Assembly (NCBI RefSeq): GCF_018449545.1
Contig: NZ_JAAVUR010000015.1
Location: 62,001 to 126,000 of the forward strand
Direction: 5' to 3'
DNA length: 64,000 nucleotides
Source: Granulicella sp. dw_53
Lineage (GTDB): Bacteria > Acidobacteriota > Terriglobia > Terriglobales > Acidobacteriaceae
Shown: positions 48,101-56,527 of the stretch, piece by piece
How positions within the stretch are numbered: position 1 is the first letter of the stretch
How the letters are laid out: each line of letters starts with the position of its first letter
Program-made: the position numbers and the translations under genes
The notes under the pieces: generated by a model
Seen by the model: the letters and a program-made list of their open reading frames with translations, nothing else
What the model was told of the DNA's origin: nothing
Databases searched by the model: none

Positions 48101-48526
48101 TCCGGATTGTTGCCCAGCCGCTGTGACGGTTATGGTAGTGTCGTCTTCTTCAAACTTCGGAAACTTGTCATCATATTGATCGACAAAGATCTGGACGCCG
48201 GACCGGTTTGTAACGGCCGCGGCCGAGGTGGTGACGTTGGTGTCATTAACCTGGAACAGCAGATACAGAAGCGGACCGTTCCAGACCGCCTGGACAGTCC
48301 CGGACGTCTGACAGTCTGTGAGTTGGGTGGTTAGGGTGGGATTCATGCAGATGGCGATGTTGGAGGGAGTGGCACTGTTCCAGGCCGTCTCGGCTACGCC
48401 GTCGACAGTGATTGGGGTAGAGGTAAACTGCGCATAGAGTTTTGCGTTCTGCGCCGATGCCTCGACCGCTCCCACCATGCCTATGGTGATGGTTAGTATG
48501 ATTGCGATGAATCGCAGTTTGTTCAC
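45161..48526 (-). CDS. multidomain CE15 glucuronoyl esterase with CBM9-like and Ig-like domains
   Basis: An 1121-residue exported enzyme expected to split esters between lignin and glucuronic acid on xylan. A signal peptide is followed by a CBM9-like domain (ITVDGVAETAWNSA, about 40-240) and a helical linker. The CE15 catalytic domain (about 320-730) has S521 in GFSRYGKAS and H689 in GGGGHSLKP. A cadherin-like sandwich (LSVSAGALSPAFSQDVTSYNF) and Ig-like repeats follow. After two hydrophobic segments (about 1041-1060 and 1066-1085) and GCGDGG comes a short strand tail. The GTG at 48526 has AGGAG; the frame extends to a TTG at 48556. Convergent to the xylan genes. Confidence 0.86.
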   Translation of the reverse strand: MNKLRFIAIILTITIGMVGAVEASAQNAKLYAQFTSTPITVDGVAETAWNSATPSNIAICMNPTLTTQLTDCQTSGTVQAVWNGPLLYLLFQVNDTNVTTSAAAVTNRSGVQIFVDQYDDKFPKFEEDDTTITVTAAGQQSGNATNAGLTIYPTAWSQHLKSYAAALTPTGYTIEIAWYIGDRPLVNDTKIGMDFAIFAASKTTNTNQYQLFWSSGANKGTDSNTMWGDVVLAGYDGASAMQLNTYMLNINVAKANALVRGVWKDETALNKALTDATNVQTTATTQAQIDTANLALDAALRGLRRTGKYPDPYDLPTVNNLPDPFTFFDGTKVKNLADWNKRSAEIIDLAQYYEFGYMPPAPKSLTAVSTSQTSGALAYKSIALTIQDNNRSASFTPVLYLPTTGQPPYPVIVEEDFASSPLFAPPNSAFLSGGYAVLSIPTSDFPSFGLPGVASDDGNHTGAFFKLYPYALDTAGDDRGVLLAWAWGASRGVDALQYLAANDPSYANLLNLNKLVVTGFSRYGKASLVAGLLDSRFLVTAPGGSGSGGAAPYRYDSFGNTPFRQAPFGNVYPWGTSPGAEAMGDHVRHQTHNSNEMIRRFLNDIVPAAVEPRMYKTDTWGYGGRMPFDHHEEIAAIAPRAVLIDNTNDDYADNAEGDAIGYEGAMPVYKFLGAPQNLALDLFMGGGGHSLKPSQAQNIVTFSNSVLFGTALDSATNTQLTTDPYLNAGTYTTYYGGFSTMMPWLTALPHANLLTGLSVSAGALSPAFSQDVTSYNFNVPSGVSITTVTATAEDPKAKITVNGLAIISGQASAGLPLTIGYNTLNIIVTSQDGVAKTYQVVINRNDLLTTTTLDSSNLSSNLNGSVTFTATVTASTSLNAPAGTVTFLDGGSVIGTGALTATSTTASKATYTTTALTAGTHTITATFPGALGFNSSSSAAITQIVTAPAYQAAFSPTTITIARGSSGTSTLTVKPIGGFTGTVTVGCGTPPSHMSCSFSTSTLTFTAASTASQTATITIGTTGMAGLQLPQSPDSTNSHRTMWAFALPCIGLVALFRRRSSGLRNMRLLAAILVCSAAAMLGILGCGDGGSKQAAAGTYTMNVNVTANNVTSNVPLTVTVQ

Positions 48527-48670
48527 TCTGAGCTCTCCTAAAAGGGAAATCGACAACCAGGGCTATGGGAAGTTAAAAGCGAAGATGAAGATACAGACTG
48601 TCGTTCGCAACGGGGAAGAAGGTCTTATCGAATCGGGCGCATTTTTATAGTTCGAGATCGGCGACGTGAG

Positions 48671-48709
48671 AGACAGATACGGTTCCTGACTGTCAGGAAC
48701 TGCGAAATC
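48671..48709 (-). promoter_or_regulatory. shared palindromic element upstream of the esterase gene
   Basis: On the minus strand this reads ATTTCGCAG, TTCCTGAC-A-GTCAGGAA (palindrome 48683-48699), then CCGTATCTGTCT. It matches the element at 33993-34032 at most positions, including the asymmetric flanks. It lies about 157 bases before the GTG start. TATAAAAAT about 30 bases downstream could be a -10 region. The rest of the 48527-48954 gap shows nothing else. Confidence 0.7.
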
Positions 48710-48954
48710 CGGACTTCTGGAGGGTATGGGAACGCTGATCGTCGCGAGTACATGGCCGGAGTTGACTACAGCCGCCGCAGAAGGCACCGTTTCGTCGAGG
48801 GGAGCTGTGAGGATTAGGTCCTGGGCGAGAGGCTAAGGGAGGTTGGGTAGATGAGATTTTGTTCTGGAAGTCTCTCGACCTTCAGCAGCAATTTCGAGTG
48901 CCATTGATGCGCCCTAACGAGCGTCCGTCTTCGGGAATTGATTTGTGATGGCAG

Positions 48955-50319
48955 TCAGGCTGTCCGTCGCCGCTGCAGGAGGTAATGCAGCGGGATGCCT
49001 AACAGGATGATCGTTGTGCCGATGAGGGAGTTGCGGGGCTGGTCGGCGAAGGAGAAGACCAGGAGTATCAGCGCTGCCAGGATGAAGAGCGCCGGAACGA
49101 CGGGGTATCCCCAGACGCTGTAGGGGCGGGTCGCCCTTTCTGCGGCGGTCTCGCGGCGGCGGAAGACGAAGACGGAGGCGGTGACCGCGCCGTAGAAGAG
49201 CCACTCGGAGAAGATGGCCAGCGAGAAGAGGCCTTGAAAGGTATTGATGAGCAGTAGGAGGACCGAGGAGAGAGTGGCTTGAAGGATCAGGGCTCGGGAG
49301 GGTGTCTTGAAGCGGGGGTGGACGTAGGCGAGGCCGCGAAAGAAGAGGCCGTCGCGAGCTGCGGCGAAGGGAATGCGGGCTCCGGTGAGGGAGGAGCCGA
49401 TGAAGGTCGAGCCGTAGGAGATAGCCAGGCCGATCGAGAACAGCCACGCTGCGGCGGGACCTGCGCTGAGGAGGATGGCGTTGACGGCGGGGCGGTCTGC
49501 GTGGGCGATGGCGGTCGCGGGCAGGACGTATTGGATTGCGGCGTTGGTCATCATGTAGAGCACGCCGACGATGCTGACTCCGCCGATGAGGGCGAAGGGC
49601 AGGCTGCGCTGCGGGTTCTGGATCTCGCCGGCGGTGTGAGTAACGTCGGACCAGCCGTCGTAGGCCCAGAGGGCAGCGATGAGGGCGACCATGAATCCGG
49701 AGAAGCCGCCGCGCGTTCCCGCGTAGTGTGTGGAGAAGTTGGCGGTGGTGCCGTGGCCGCCGAAGAAGCACAGTCCAACGACGGTAAGGACCATCGCTAC
49801 TTTCAGACCCATCAGGACGCGTTGGGTGTTGCCGGCTTTGCGTGTGCCGAGGATGTTGAGGCCAGTGATGAGCCAGACGAAGGCGATGGCGACGAGTTGA
49901 CCGTAGACGACGTGGGGCACGACGGTGCCGGAGAGAAACGAGAAGGCGGAGAAGTTTCCCAACACGCGGACGACGCCCGATGCGATGGACGCGATGGAGG
50001 AGGGTTTGGCGATGGTGACCTGCGTCCACATGAAGACGAAGGCAGTCAGGTCTCCGTAAGCTTCGCGCAGGAAGGCATACTCGCCGCCATACTTCGGGCG
50101 GGAGGAGGCGATCTCGGCGTAGGTCATGGCACCGAAGAGGGAGAGCAGACCGCCGACGATCCAGACGGCGTAGACCGTGACGGAGGAGCCTACGGCGGCC
50201 ATCATCTCGCGAGGCACCAGAAAGATGCCGCTGCCGATGATGATGCCGACCACGATGGAGGTCGCGTGAGAGGCGTTCAGGACGCGGGGAAGTTCGTGCG
50301 CTTCGTCGAGCTGGGCCAT
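48955..50319 (-). CDS. APC-family amino acid permease
   Basis: A 454-residue inner-membrane transporter with about twelve hydrophobic spans. The first span carries VVGIIIGSGIF, the APC signature that binds the substrate amino group. PKYGGEYAFLREAYG follows span 2, and ALWAYDGWSDVTHTAGEIQNP is in the middle, a pattern of LAT-like exchangers. RATRPYSVWGYPVVP lies before the last spans. Substrate is likely a neutral amino acid, inferred from family. It stands alone next to a GT39-like gene on the same strand. Confidence 0.9.
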   Translation of the reverse strand: MAQLDEAHELPRVLNASHATSIVVGIIIGSGIFLVPREMMAAVGSSVTVYAVWIVGGLLSLFGAMTYAEIASSRPKYGGEYAFLREAYGDLTAFVFMWTQVTIAKPSSIASIASGVVRVLGNFSAFSFLSGTVVPHVVYGQLVAIAFVWLITGLNILGTRKAGNTQRVLMGLKVAMVLTVVGLCFFGGHGTTANFSTHYAGTRGGFSGFMVALIAALWAYDGWSDVTHTAGEIQNPQRSLPFALIGGVSIVGVLYMMTNAAIQYVLPATAIAHADRPAVNAILLSAGPAAAWLFSIGLAISYGSTFIGSSLTGARIPFAAARDGLFFRGLAYVHPRFKTPSRALILQATLSSVLLLLINTFQGLFSLAIFSEWLFYGAVTASVFVFRRRETAAERATRPYSVWGYPVVPALFILAALILLVFSFADQPRNSLIGTTIILLGIPLHYLLQRRRTA

Positions 50320-50367
50320 GGTGGTCTGAGGCAGGTTAGCACATGGCCTGTTTTTCCCATCGGACGG

Positions 50368-51975
50368 CTAGATATACATCTTGAACGAGAGCCAATCGTC
50401 GAGGACGTTTTTTATGCGGCCACGGACGAGGTAGATGTTGCGGTGTTCAAAGGGCATAGAGTAAGTCGTCCCCATCTGTCCGACGACCTCGACGGAGCGG
50501 TAGAACTTGCGCATCTCTTCTGGCTTTGCACCGTTGATGACGATCATGAGCTCTCCTGTCGCATCGCCCGGTCCCCAGAGGTAGTAGCTGTTGTGGCCGC
50601 TGATCGTTGTGGGAAGGTTCTGGCCGAGGAAGTCGACGGCGCTGGCTTCGCCGTAGTTCGAGCAGTAGATGCTGACGATCTTTTGATCGGCGGGAGAGAG
50701 CGCTTGATAGACGCGGGTGACCTGATCCACCTCCTCCTGCCAGCCAAAGCGGTCGGCGTAGAACTGCGGCAAGGGGCCGCTGGACGCGTTCTCTGTGTTG
50801 CCCTCCGTATCGTAGAGGTGGGTTGCTTTGGTATAAGCCAGCCACGTATCGGGACGCAACACAGGGATTGCCATCGGCAGAATAAGCGCTCCTGTTAACA
50901 AGAGCGCAGACTCCAGGATGGGGAAGGCAAAGACCCGGTCGTCCGCGACGGCACGGCGTGAGGCGAATCTCCTCTCCCAGGCGATACCCCCTGCGGCGAA
51001 GAGGATGGGGTAGACCGGAGCAACGTAGTAGTCCTTGGCATGCAGGGCCATCATTCCTACGAGGAAGAAAAGAAACATTAGGCCAAGCCAGCGCCAGCTC
51101 TTTGCCAGCGGATTTCGCAGCAGCCAGATAAGTCCGGCGCCCCAGATGAGGAGGGTGACGGGATGGAGGTTGAGGATCTGCTTGCCAAGAAAGGGGATCG
51201 GCGCGAGCTTGATGTTCTTGTTCTCGACCTGCCCATTGTGGAGAAACTCAAGCGTCGGCCAGTGGTTGTGGATCTGCCAGAGGAGATTGGGCAGCGCGAT
51301 AAGGATCAGAAGTGCGACTCCAGCAGCGGCCCACCGGCTGGCTAGCAGACGGCGCTGCGGAGTCAGGAGCAGGGCGACTAAAAGCGCGACAAGGAAGAAG
51401 GTCATGGATGGCTTGTTCAGCAAGCCAAGTCCGCCGGAGAGCCCGAAGAGCAGCCAGTAGCGGTTGTCTCCAGCACGAACGATCAGAATCAGGGCGAGCA
51501 GGCAGGTCATCCAGAAGAAGGACTCCATAGAGTTCATGGAGAGGAAGCTATCTGTGCCTAGATACTGTGGAGCAACCAGAACCCCGATCATCGCCAGCGC
51601 CTGTGCGGGACGGCGTCCGCCCAGCGCCCATGCGAGCATTCCCGTAAGAAACACCCTTCCCGCGCCACCCACTGCGGAGAGCATGCGGATTCCAGCCAGC
51701 GACTTTCCGAAGAGAGCCAGGGCCAGATTGGCTTGAATGGCGACTCCAGGGCCGTGGTCGACGTACCCCCAGGCGAAGTGCCGTCCGCAGAGGATGTAGT
51801 ACATCTCGTCACGGAAGTAGCCGTAGCCGAGGTGCGCCTGCCAGAGGTTCGTTACGATATGGAATACCAGCTTGAAGGCGCTGAAGAGAAAGGCAAGTCG
51901 TAGCGCGGCTGAGAGCGTCGGATCTGCCGGTCGAACTACGGTCGTGCGGGTTCCGGGCATTTGCTGAGTCTCCAT
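50368..51975 (-). CDS. GT39-like membrane glycosyltransferase (ArnT/PMT type)
   Basis: A 535-residue integral membrane protein with about ten hydrophobic spans and a soluble C-terminal part. The first periplasmic loop has GYGYFRDEMYYILCGRHFAWGYVDHGP, the acidic D-E and H-rich loop of polyprenyl-phosphate-dependent glycosyltransferases. A DYYVAPVYPILFAAGG motif is in the later part. Such enzymes transfer sugars from lipid carriers to lipids or proteins in the periplasm. Donor and acceptor are unknown. It starts 168 bases before the divergent metallopeptidase gene. Confidence 0.85.
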   Translation of the reverse strand: METQQMPGTRTTVVRPADPTLSAALRLAFLFSAFKLVFHIVTNLWQAHLGYGYFRDEMYYILCGRHFAWGYVDHGPGVAIQANLALALFGKSLAGIRMLSAVGGAGRVFLTGMLAWALGGRRPAQALAMIGVLVAPQYLGTDSFLSMNSMESFFWMTCLLALILIVRAGDNRYWLLFGLSGGLGLLNKPSMTFFLVALLVALLLTPQRRLLASRWAAAGVALLILIALPNLLWQIHNHWPTLEFLHNGQVENKNIKLAPIPFLGKQILNLHPVTLLIWGAGLIWLLRNPLAKSWRWLGLMFLFFLVGMMALHAKDYYVAPVYPILFAAGGIAWERRFASRRAVADDRVFAFPILESALLLTGALILPMAIPVLRPDTWLAYTKATHLYDTEGNTENASSGPLPQFYADRFGWQEEVDQVTRVYQALSPADQKIVSIYCSNYGEASAVDFLGQNLPTTISGHNSYYLWGPGDATGELMIVINGAKPEEMRKFYRSVEVVGQMGTTYSMPFEHRNIYLVRGRIKNVLDDWLSFKMYI

Positions 51976-52143
51976 GGGGTTAGCATGGCATACGGTGACA
52001 GGCAGCCTACAGTTCCACGGTTATAGATAGAATTTATTTATTCCCATTAAGTTTGCATCTCAGAGTATGTCTCGGCGCAGCGACGGCTACACGGGCGACA
52101 GAGCGGTGGGTTTTCAAACGTATCTCAGGATCGGAGCAAAAGT

Positions 52144-53043
52144 ATGGACTGGAACTCGGGTGGAATGAGTGACGATGTAGAGGATCGGCGCAGCGATTCG
52201 GGCGGCGGTGGATTCAATTTTGGCGGAGGCGGTCTCGGAATCGTCGGTTTCGTCGTCTTGATCCTGATTAGCCTGGTGACGGGACGGAACTACATCGGCA
52301 GCTACCTCTCCGGGGGCGGAGCCGCGCCGCAGACACGTTCAGCACCGGCGCAGAGTGGTGGCCGATTGTCGGAGTCTGCCGAGGAGGATCGCTCCGCGCA
52401 TCTCGTGTCCTTCGTGCTGGACGATGTTCAGAAGACGTGGCCAGCGATTCTCGCGGAACAAAACGTGCGTTACCGGAAGGCAAAGCTGGTGCTCTTCCGG
52501 GGAAGAACCTACTCGGGTTGCGGGACCGCGCAGGCGGCGACGGGACCCTTCTATTGTCCGGCGGACGAGAAGGTCTACATCGACCTAAGTTTCTGGGACG
52601 AACTGGCCAAGCTCGGAGGCGGAAGGAGCGAGTTCGCGCAGGCCTACGTGGTGGCGCATGAGTTAGGACATCATGTGCAGAAGATCCTCGGCATCGAGTC
52701 GCAGGTGCGGCGGCTGAGCAGCCAGGATCCCGCACAGCGCAATCATCTCTCCGTAGATCTGGAGTTGCAGGCAGACTGCTTTGCCGGAGTATGGGCGCAC
52801 AGCACGGAGGAGCGGAAGATCGTGCACGAGTCCGACATCGACGCGGGCCTGAAGGCCGCGGCCGCGGTAGGAGACGACCATATCCAACGGATGTCGCGTG
52901 GCACTGTGAGCCCGGAGAGCTTTACTCACGGCACAAGCGCGCAGCGACAGATGTGGTTCCGCCGAGGGCTTGAGGGTGGGACTGTGGCAAATTGCAATAC
53001 CTTCAAGGCAGGCGGCAGTGCTTCGAGCGACGACGCTCAGTAG
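52144..53043 (+). CDS. neutral zinc metallopeptidase (YpfJ type)
   Basis: A 299-residue membrane-anchored peptidase-like protein. A Gly-rich cytoplasmic start (SGGGGFNFGGGG) is followed by one span (LGIVGFVVLILISLVTG, about 30-46). The catalytic-like domain has GSGCGTAQAATGPFYCPADEKVYIDL-type sequence and the zinc site HELGHHVQ near residue 176. LELQADCFAGVWAH supplies a third ligand. The start ATG fits the family N-terminus MDW. It ends 3 bases before the stop of convergent uvrC. Substrate unknown. Confidence 0.9.
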   Translation: MDWNSGGMSDDVEDRRSDSGGGGFNFGGGGLGIVGFVVLILISLVTGRNYIGSYLSGGGAAPQTRSAPAQSGGRLSESAEEDRSAHLVSFVLDDVQKTWPAILAEQNVRYRKAKLVLFRGRTYSGCGTAQAATGPFYCPADEKVYIDLSFWDELAKLGGGRSEFAQAYVVAHELGHHVQKILGIESQVRRLSSQDPAQRNHLSVDLELQADCFAGVWAHSTEERKIVHESDIDAGLKAAAAVGDDHIQRMSRGTVSPESFTHGTSAQRQMWFRRGLEGGTVANCNTFKAGGSASSDDAQ

Positions 53044-53046
53044 GAG

Positions 53047-55035
53047 CTATTGCAATACGGTCAACGTCTCGTTCGCCTTCGCAACGTCTCCGTCGAAGTA
53101 CCTGCGAATCTTCTCCGCAGTAGCCGCATTGACCACTGCCGTCAGCGCGTCCGGCGGAGCCTGACGGATACCGCGCAGGCTGCCGAAGTGCTCCAGCAGG
53201 CGTTGCCGCGTGCGCGGACCGACGCCGGGGATGGCGAGTAGCTCGCTGTCGCGGTCCCGCATCTCGCGGCGCTTGCGATGGTAGGTGACGGCGAAGCGGT
53301 GGCTCTCGTCTCGAATCTTTTGCATCAGGTGCAGTACAGGAGAGCGGCGATCGAGCACGACGGGGTCGTCCTCCTGCCCATGGACGTAGATGATCTCCTC
53401 GCGCTTGGCGATGCTGGCGAGCGGCTGCAAGGTGACGCCGATCTCTTCGAGCGCCGCGTAGGCCGCGTGCAACTGCCCGAGTCCGCCATCGATCAGGATG
53501 AGGGAGGGGAAGGGCTTCTTATCTTCCTGCAAACGCTTATAGCGGCGCTGGATCACCTCGCGCATGCTGGCGAAGTCGTCGACTCCCGTGACGGTTCTTA
53601 CCTGGAACTTGCGGTAGTCGGCCTTCTTCATGGCGCCGTCCTCCCAGACGACCATGGAGGCGACTGTCTCCGCGCCCTGGATGTGCGAGATGTCGAAGCA
53701 CTCGATGCGACGGGGCAGCTCCTCCAGCGTGAGGGCCTCTTGCAGTGACTCCTGAATGGCCTTGATGCTTGGTTGGAGAACGCGGAAGCGCTGGTCGTAC
53801 GATTGCTTGGCGTTCTGGCAGACGAGGTCGACGAGCGACCGCTTCTCTCCCCGTTGCGGTGCGGCGATCTCGATCCGGTGGCCGGCGCGTTCGGTCAGCA
53901 GCTCGGCGAGAAGGGCGCGGTCGGGGAAGTCCACCGGCACCAGGATCGATCGTGGTACGTAACTCTGATCGAGGTAGAGCTGTTTGACCAGCGCGGAGAA
54001 GAAGGCAGCCGGAGAGAATGCGCCGTTGAGCTCCGTGAGGCCAGAGTGCTGCGTGACGGGGACGTCTTCCGCGACCTCGGGGGCAGGCTGCGAGGGGTCC
54101 GGTTCAAGACGCGGTACGGACTCGACCGCGGTCCCGCCCTCGGTGCCCTCATTCAAACGAGTCGAGAGTGACTCGGGCAGCTCCTCCCAGAAGAAGTCGC
54201 GGCGGTCGACGATCTTGCCTCCACGCATGTGGAAGAGGTTCACGGCCAGCATGTCATTCTCGTAGTGGAAGCCGAAGACATCGGCGTCTTCGTTGTCGGT
54301 GGTCGCGATGCGCTGCTTGTCCTGCATCTGGTGGACGGTGACGACCTGGTCGCGTAGTTTTGCGGCGAGCTCGAACTGCTCGTTTTGAGCCGCTGCCGCC
54401 ATGCGCTTGGTCAGCAGTGATTCGAGCTCTCCGGTGCGGCCTTCGAGGAAGAGCTGCACATCGCGAATGGTCTCTTTGTAGACCTCGGGAGTCGTCAGCC
54501 CCTCGACGCAAGGCCCGAGGCAGCGCTTGATGTAGTACTGCAGGCAGGCGCGCGGATGGTAGCGTGAGAGGTCGACCTTACAGCTTGGGATGAGGAAGCT
54601 GCGATGGATAAGGTCGACGAGACGATAAGCCAGGTTGCCGGGGAAGTACGGGCCGAAGTACTGACCTCCGTCCTTGCGGAGCTTTCGCGTGACGAAGACC
54701 TTGGGGTAGCGGTCGCCCATGGTGAGCTTGATGTAGGGATAGGTCTTGTCGTCGCGCAGCAGGATGTTGAAGCGGGGCTTGCGCTGCTTGATGAGGTTGT
54801 TTTCAAGCGCCAACGCCTCGCGCTCGTTGTCGACGGTGATGTACTCGAGGTCGACCGCCTCGCGCATGAGGGAGCCGGTCTTGGCGTTAGCCTGCGAGGC
54901 TTCGAGGAAGTAGGAGCGCACCCTAGCCCGCAGATTCTTCGCCTTACCGACGTAGATGACCTCTCCCTCCGCGTTCTTATAGAGGTAGCAACCCGGTTGG
55001 GTGGGGAGCGTGCGTATTTTCTCGAGCAGATCCAT
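53047..55035 (-). CDS. uvrC: excinuclease ABC subunit C
   Basis: A 662-residue nuclease making the two incisions of nucleotide excision repair with UvrAB. The GIY-YIG domain (QPGCYLYKNAEGEVIYVGKAKNLRARV) is at residues 12-40. The UvrB-binding region (ELAAKLRDQV) is near 220. The RNase-H-like nuclease domain includes ECFDISHIQGAETVASMVV and the GLGQLHAA motif. The C-terminal helix-hairpin-helix reads IPGVGPRTRQRLLEHFGSL. An acidic insertion of about 40 residues (near 290-330) makes it slightly longer than E. coli UvrC. Confidence 0.96.
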   Translation of the reverse strand: MDLLEKIRTLPTQPGCYLYKNAEGEVIYVGKAKNLRARVRSYFLEASQANAKTGSLMREAVDLEYITVDNEREALALENNLIKQRKPRFNILLRDDKTYPYIKLTMGDRYPKVFVTRKLRKDGGQYFGPYFPGNLAYRLVDLIHRSFLIPSCKVDLSRYHPRACLQYYIKRCLGPCVEGLTTPEVYKETIRDVQLFLEGRTGELESLLTKRMAAAAQNEQFELAAKLRDQVVTVHQMQDKQRIATTDNEDADVFGFHYENDMLAVNLFHMRGGKIVDRRDFFWEELPESLSTRLNEGTEGGTAVESVPRLEPDPSQPAPEVAEDVPVTQHSGLTELNGAFSPAAFFSALVKQLYLDQSYVPRSILVPVDFPDRALLAELLTERAGHRIEIAAPQRGEKRSLVDLVCQNAKQSYDQRFRVLQPSIKAIQESLQEALTLEELPRRIECFDISHIQGAETVASMVVWEDGAMKKADYRKFQVRTVTGVDDFASMREVIQRRYKRLQEDKKPFPSLILIDGGLGQLHAAYAALEEIGVTLQPLASIAKREEIIYVHGQEDDPVVLDRRSPVLHLMQKIRDESHRFAVTYHRKRREMRDRDSELLAIPGVGPRTRQRLLEHFGSLRGIRQAPPDALTAVVNAATAEKIRRYFDGDVAKANETLTVLQ

Positions 55036-55174
55036 GTAGCTGGCAGCGCCAAGGGGGAAGGCGTATTCCTAGTTTAGTTCGTTAGGCTTATGTGCAGAAT
55101 GAGTGAGTTACGGATTAGGAGTCTTCCAACGAGATCCGGTAGATTTGACTCTATAGTCCCCCAAAAGTTCCGAG

Positions 55175-55196
55175 CCGTTTTAGTCCCGAAACGGCG
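55175..55196. other. small hairpin in the uvrC-ompA divergent gap
   Basis: GCCGTTT (55175-55181) and AAACGGC (55190-55196) form a 7-bp stem with an 8-base loop. It lies in the 312-base divergent region. Nothing else is recognised there apart from a ribosome-binding AAGGAG before the OmpA gene. Confidence 0.4.
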
Positions 55197-55347
55197 CAAA
55201 TCTTTGCAAATTCCCGTAGATCCAACAATGCAAAGCACTTAAGTCGACCTTTTGTTTGGCATGGAAATTGCATCACCAGAAGCGTTGCAAGAGACAGCTT
55301 TTTATTGGAAGTCCATTGAAAGAACGGTTTTATAAGGAGATGACGCG

Positions 55348-56133
55348 ATGAATCCCAGTATGATCCAAGCTCCAAATCAAAGTAGGGAGTCGGTTGTCCA
55401 TCGAGCGATTACGGCGGCAGGTACTGTCCTCGCAGGCAGTCTTGTGCTGGCACTTACGGTAGGTTGCTCGACGAAGAATTATGTGAAGTCCCAAACGACC
55501 CCGATCATCCAGCAGACCAATGAACTGGATACCAAGACAGCGGCGGATCACAGGAACATCGTAGATACGGATCAGCGTGCTCAGAGCGGCATCGCTGGAG
55601 CACAAAGTGCAGCGAGCACTGCGGATCAGCATGCCCTCGCGGCAGGACAGGCTGCTAATACCGCCAATCAATCGGCCCAGGAGGCATATAACCGGGTCGA
55701 TAGCCTAAGCGGTGTCGTCGCCAACTTGGATAACTACAAGCCCCTGGCGGAGGTGAATGTAACCTTCGGCTTCGACAAATCGGTTCTAACTGCCGCTGAC
55801 CGCAAGCAGCTCGACGACCTCGCCACGACGGTGCAGTCCGCACGCGGTTACATCCTGCAAGTAACTGGTGGCACGGACTCTACGGGCGACGCGAACTATA
55901 ACTATCAGTTGAGCCAGCGCCGTGCCGATGCCGTCGTGAACTATCTCGCGACTAAGTACAACATCCCGCCGCATAAGTTTTATCTGGTAGGTATCGGAAA
56001 GGATCAGCAGGTAGCAAGTGATCGCACCGCCGCAGGCCGTGCCCAGAATCGCCGTGTGGAGATCAAGCTGCTCTCGAATCAAACCTCGGGCAATGGTACG
56101 ACGGCTCGTAGTGGTCAACCGAGCGGTATGTAG
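55348..56133 (+). CDS. OmpA-family outer-membrane lipoprotein
   Basis: A 261-residue lipoprotein linking outer membrane and peptidoglycan. The lipobox is LALTVGC with the cysteine near residue 40, so the N-terminal signal is long. A helical, Ala/Gln-rich coiled stretch (residues 50-125, AQSGIAGAQSAASTADQ) precedes the OmpA domain. That domain has VTFGFDKSVLTAADRKQLDDLA, GGTDSTGDANYNYQLSQRRADAV and NRRVEIKL. TAAGRAQNRR supplies the peptidoglycan-binding Arg. AAGGAG precedes the ATG by ten bases. Confidence 0.9.
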   Translation: MNPSMIQAPNQSRESVVHRAITAAGTVLAGSLVLALTVGCSTKNYVKSQTTPIIQQTNELDTKTAADHRNIVDTDQRAQSGIAGAQSAASTADQHALAAGQAANTANQSAQEAYNRVDSLSGVVANLDNYKPLAEVNVTFGFDKSVLTAADRKQLDDLATTVQSARGYILQVTGGTDSTGDANYNYQLSQRRADAVVNYLATKYNIPPHKFYLVGIGKDQQVASDRTAAGRAQNRRVEIKLLSNQTSGNGTTARSGQPSGM

Positions 56134-56162
56134 TTTTACTTAGCCTCCAACCAGTTACAACA

Positions 56163-56206
56163 AAGCCTGCCAGTCTGATCTTTCAGATGGCAGGCTTTTT
56201 ATTTGT
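56163..56206. terminator. terminator shared by convergent genes
   Basis: AAGCCTGCCA and TGGCAGGCTT form the outer stem with an inner CTGA/TCAG pair and one bulged G; TTTTTATTT follows. It ends within a base of the stop of the convergent DUF3311 gene. Confidence 0.85.
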
Positions 56207-56420
56207 AACTCGAGCTAAGCCTCATCTTGAGATAGACCAATCCCATGATGGCCGATGCAAGAATCACCCACAAAAACTGATACCAGTAGAAGAACGGAAA
56301 CCCAAAGAGCGCAGGTGTCGACCGCGCATAGATCTGCGGGAAGAGCAGGGCAACATACGGCAACACCAGCGGAGCCAACCACCACTTAGTTCCCCGTGCT
56401 TTCTTCACCGGTTGCTCCAT
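56199..56420 (-). CDS. DUF3311 small membrane protein
   Basis: A 73-residue protein with two spans. LAPLVLPYVALLFPQIYARSTP and FGFPFFYWYQFLWVILAS match the DUF3311 family. The ATG at 56420 has AGGAG upstream, and the longer frame is rejected. DUF3311 genes normally sit beside a sodium:solute symporter and may be its small subunit. Here no symporter is adjacent, so it is an orphan. It is convergent with the OmpA lipoprotein gene. Confidence 0.83.
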   Translation of the reverse strand: MEQPVKKARGTKWWLAPLVLPYVALLFPQIYARSTPALFGFPFFYWYQFLWVILASAIMGLVYLKMRLSSSYK

Positions 56421-56527
56421 GCTTGCTTCTCCTGAACTGTTTCTTTGAAGAGAATACTGGAAATTCGACTTAGTGAGGGAATATCTGCACGGCCCGATTT
56501 CGGACGGTTGTCGGGTAAAGTTAACGA

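Noticed and set aside
49279-50898. 539-codon plus-strand frame spanning the APC and GT39 genes
   Set aside because: It crosses two real genes in antisense, has Glu/Gly/Val-rich composition and no recognisable family.
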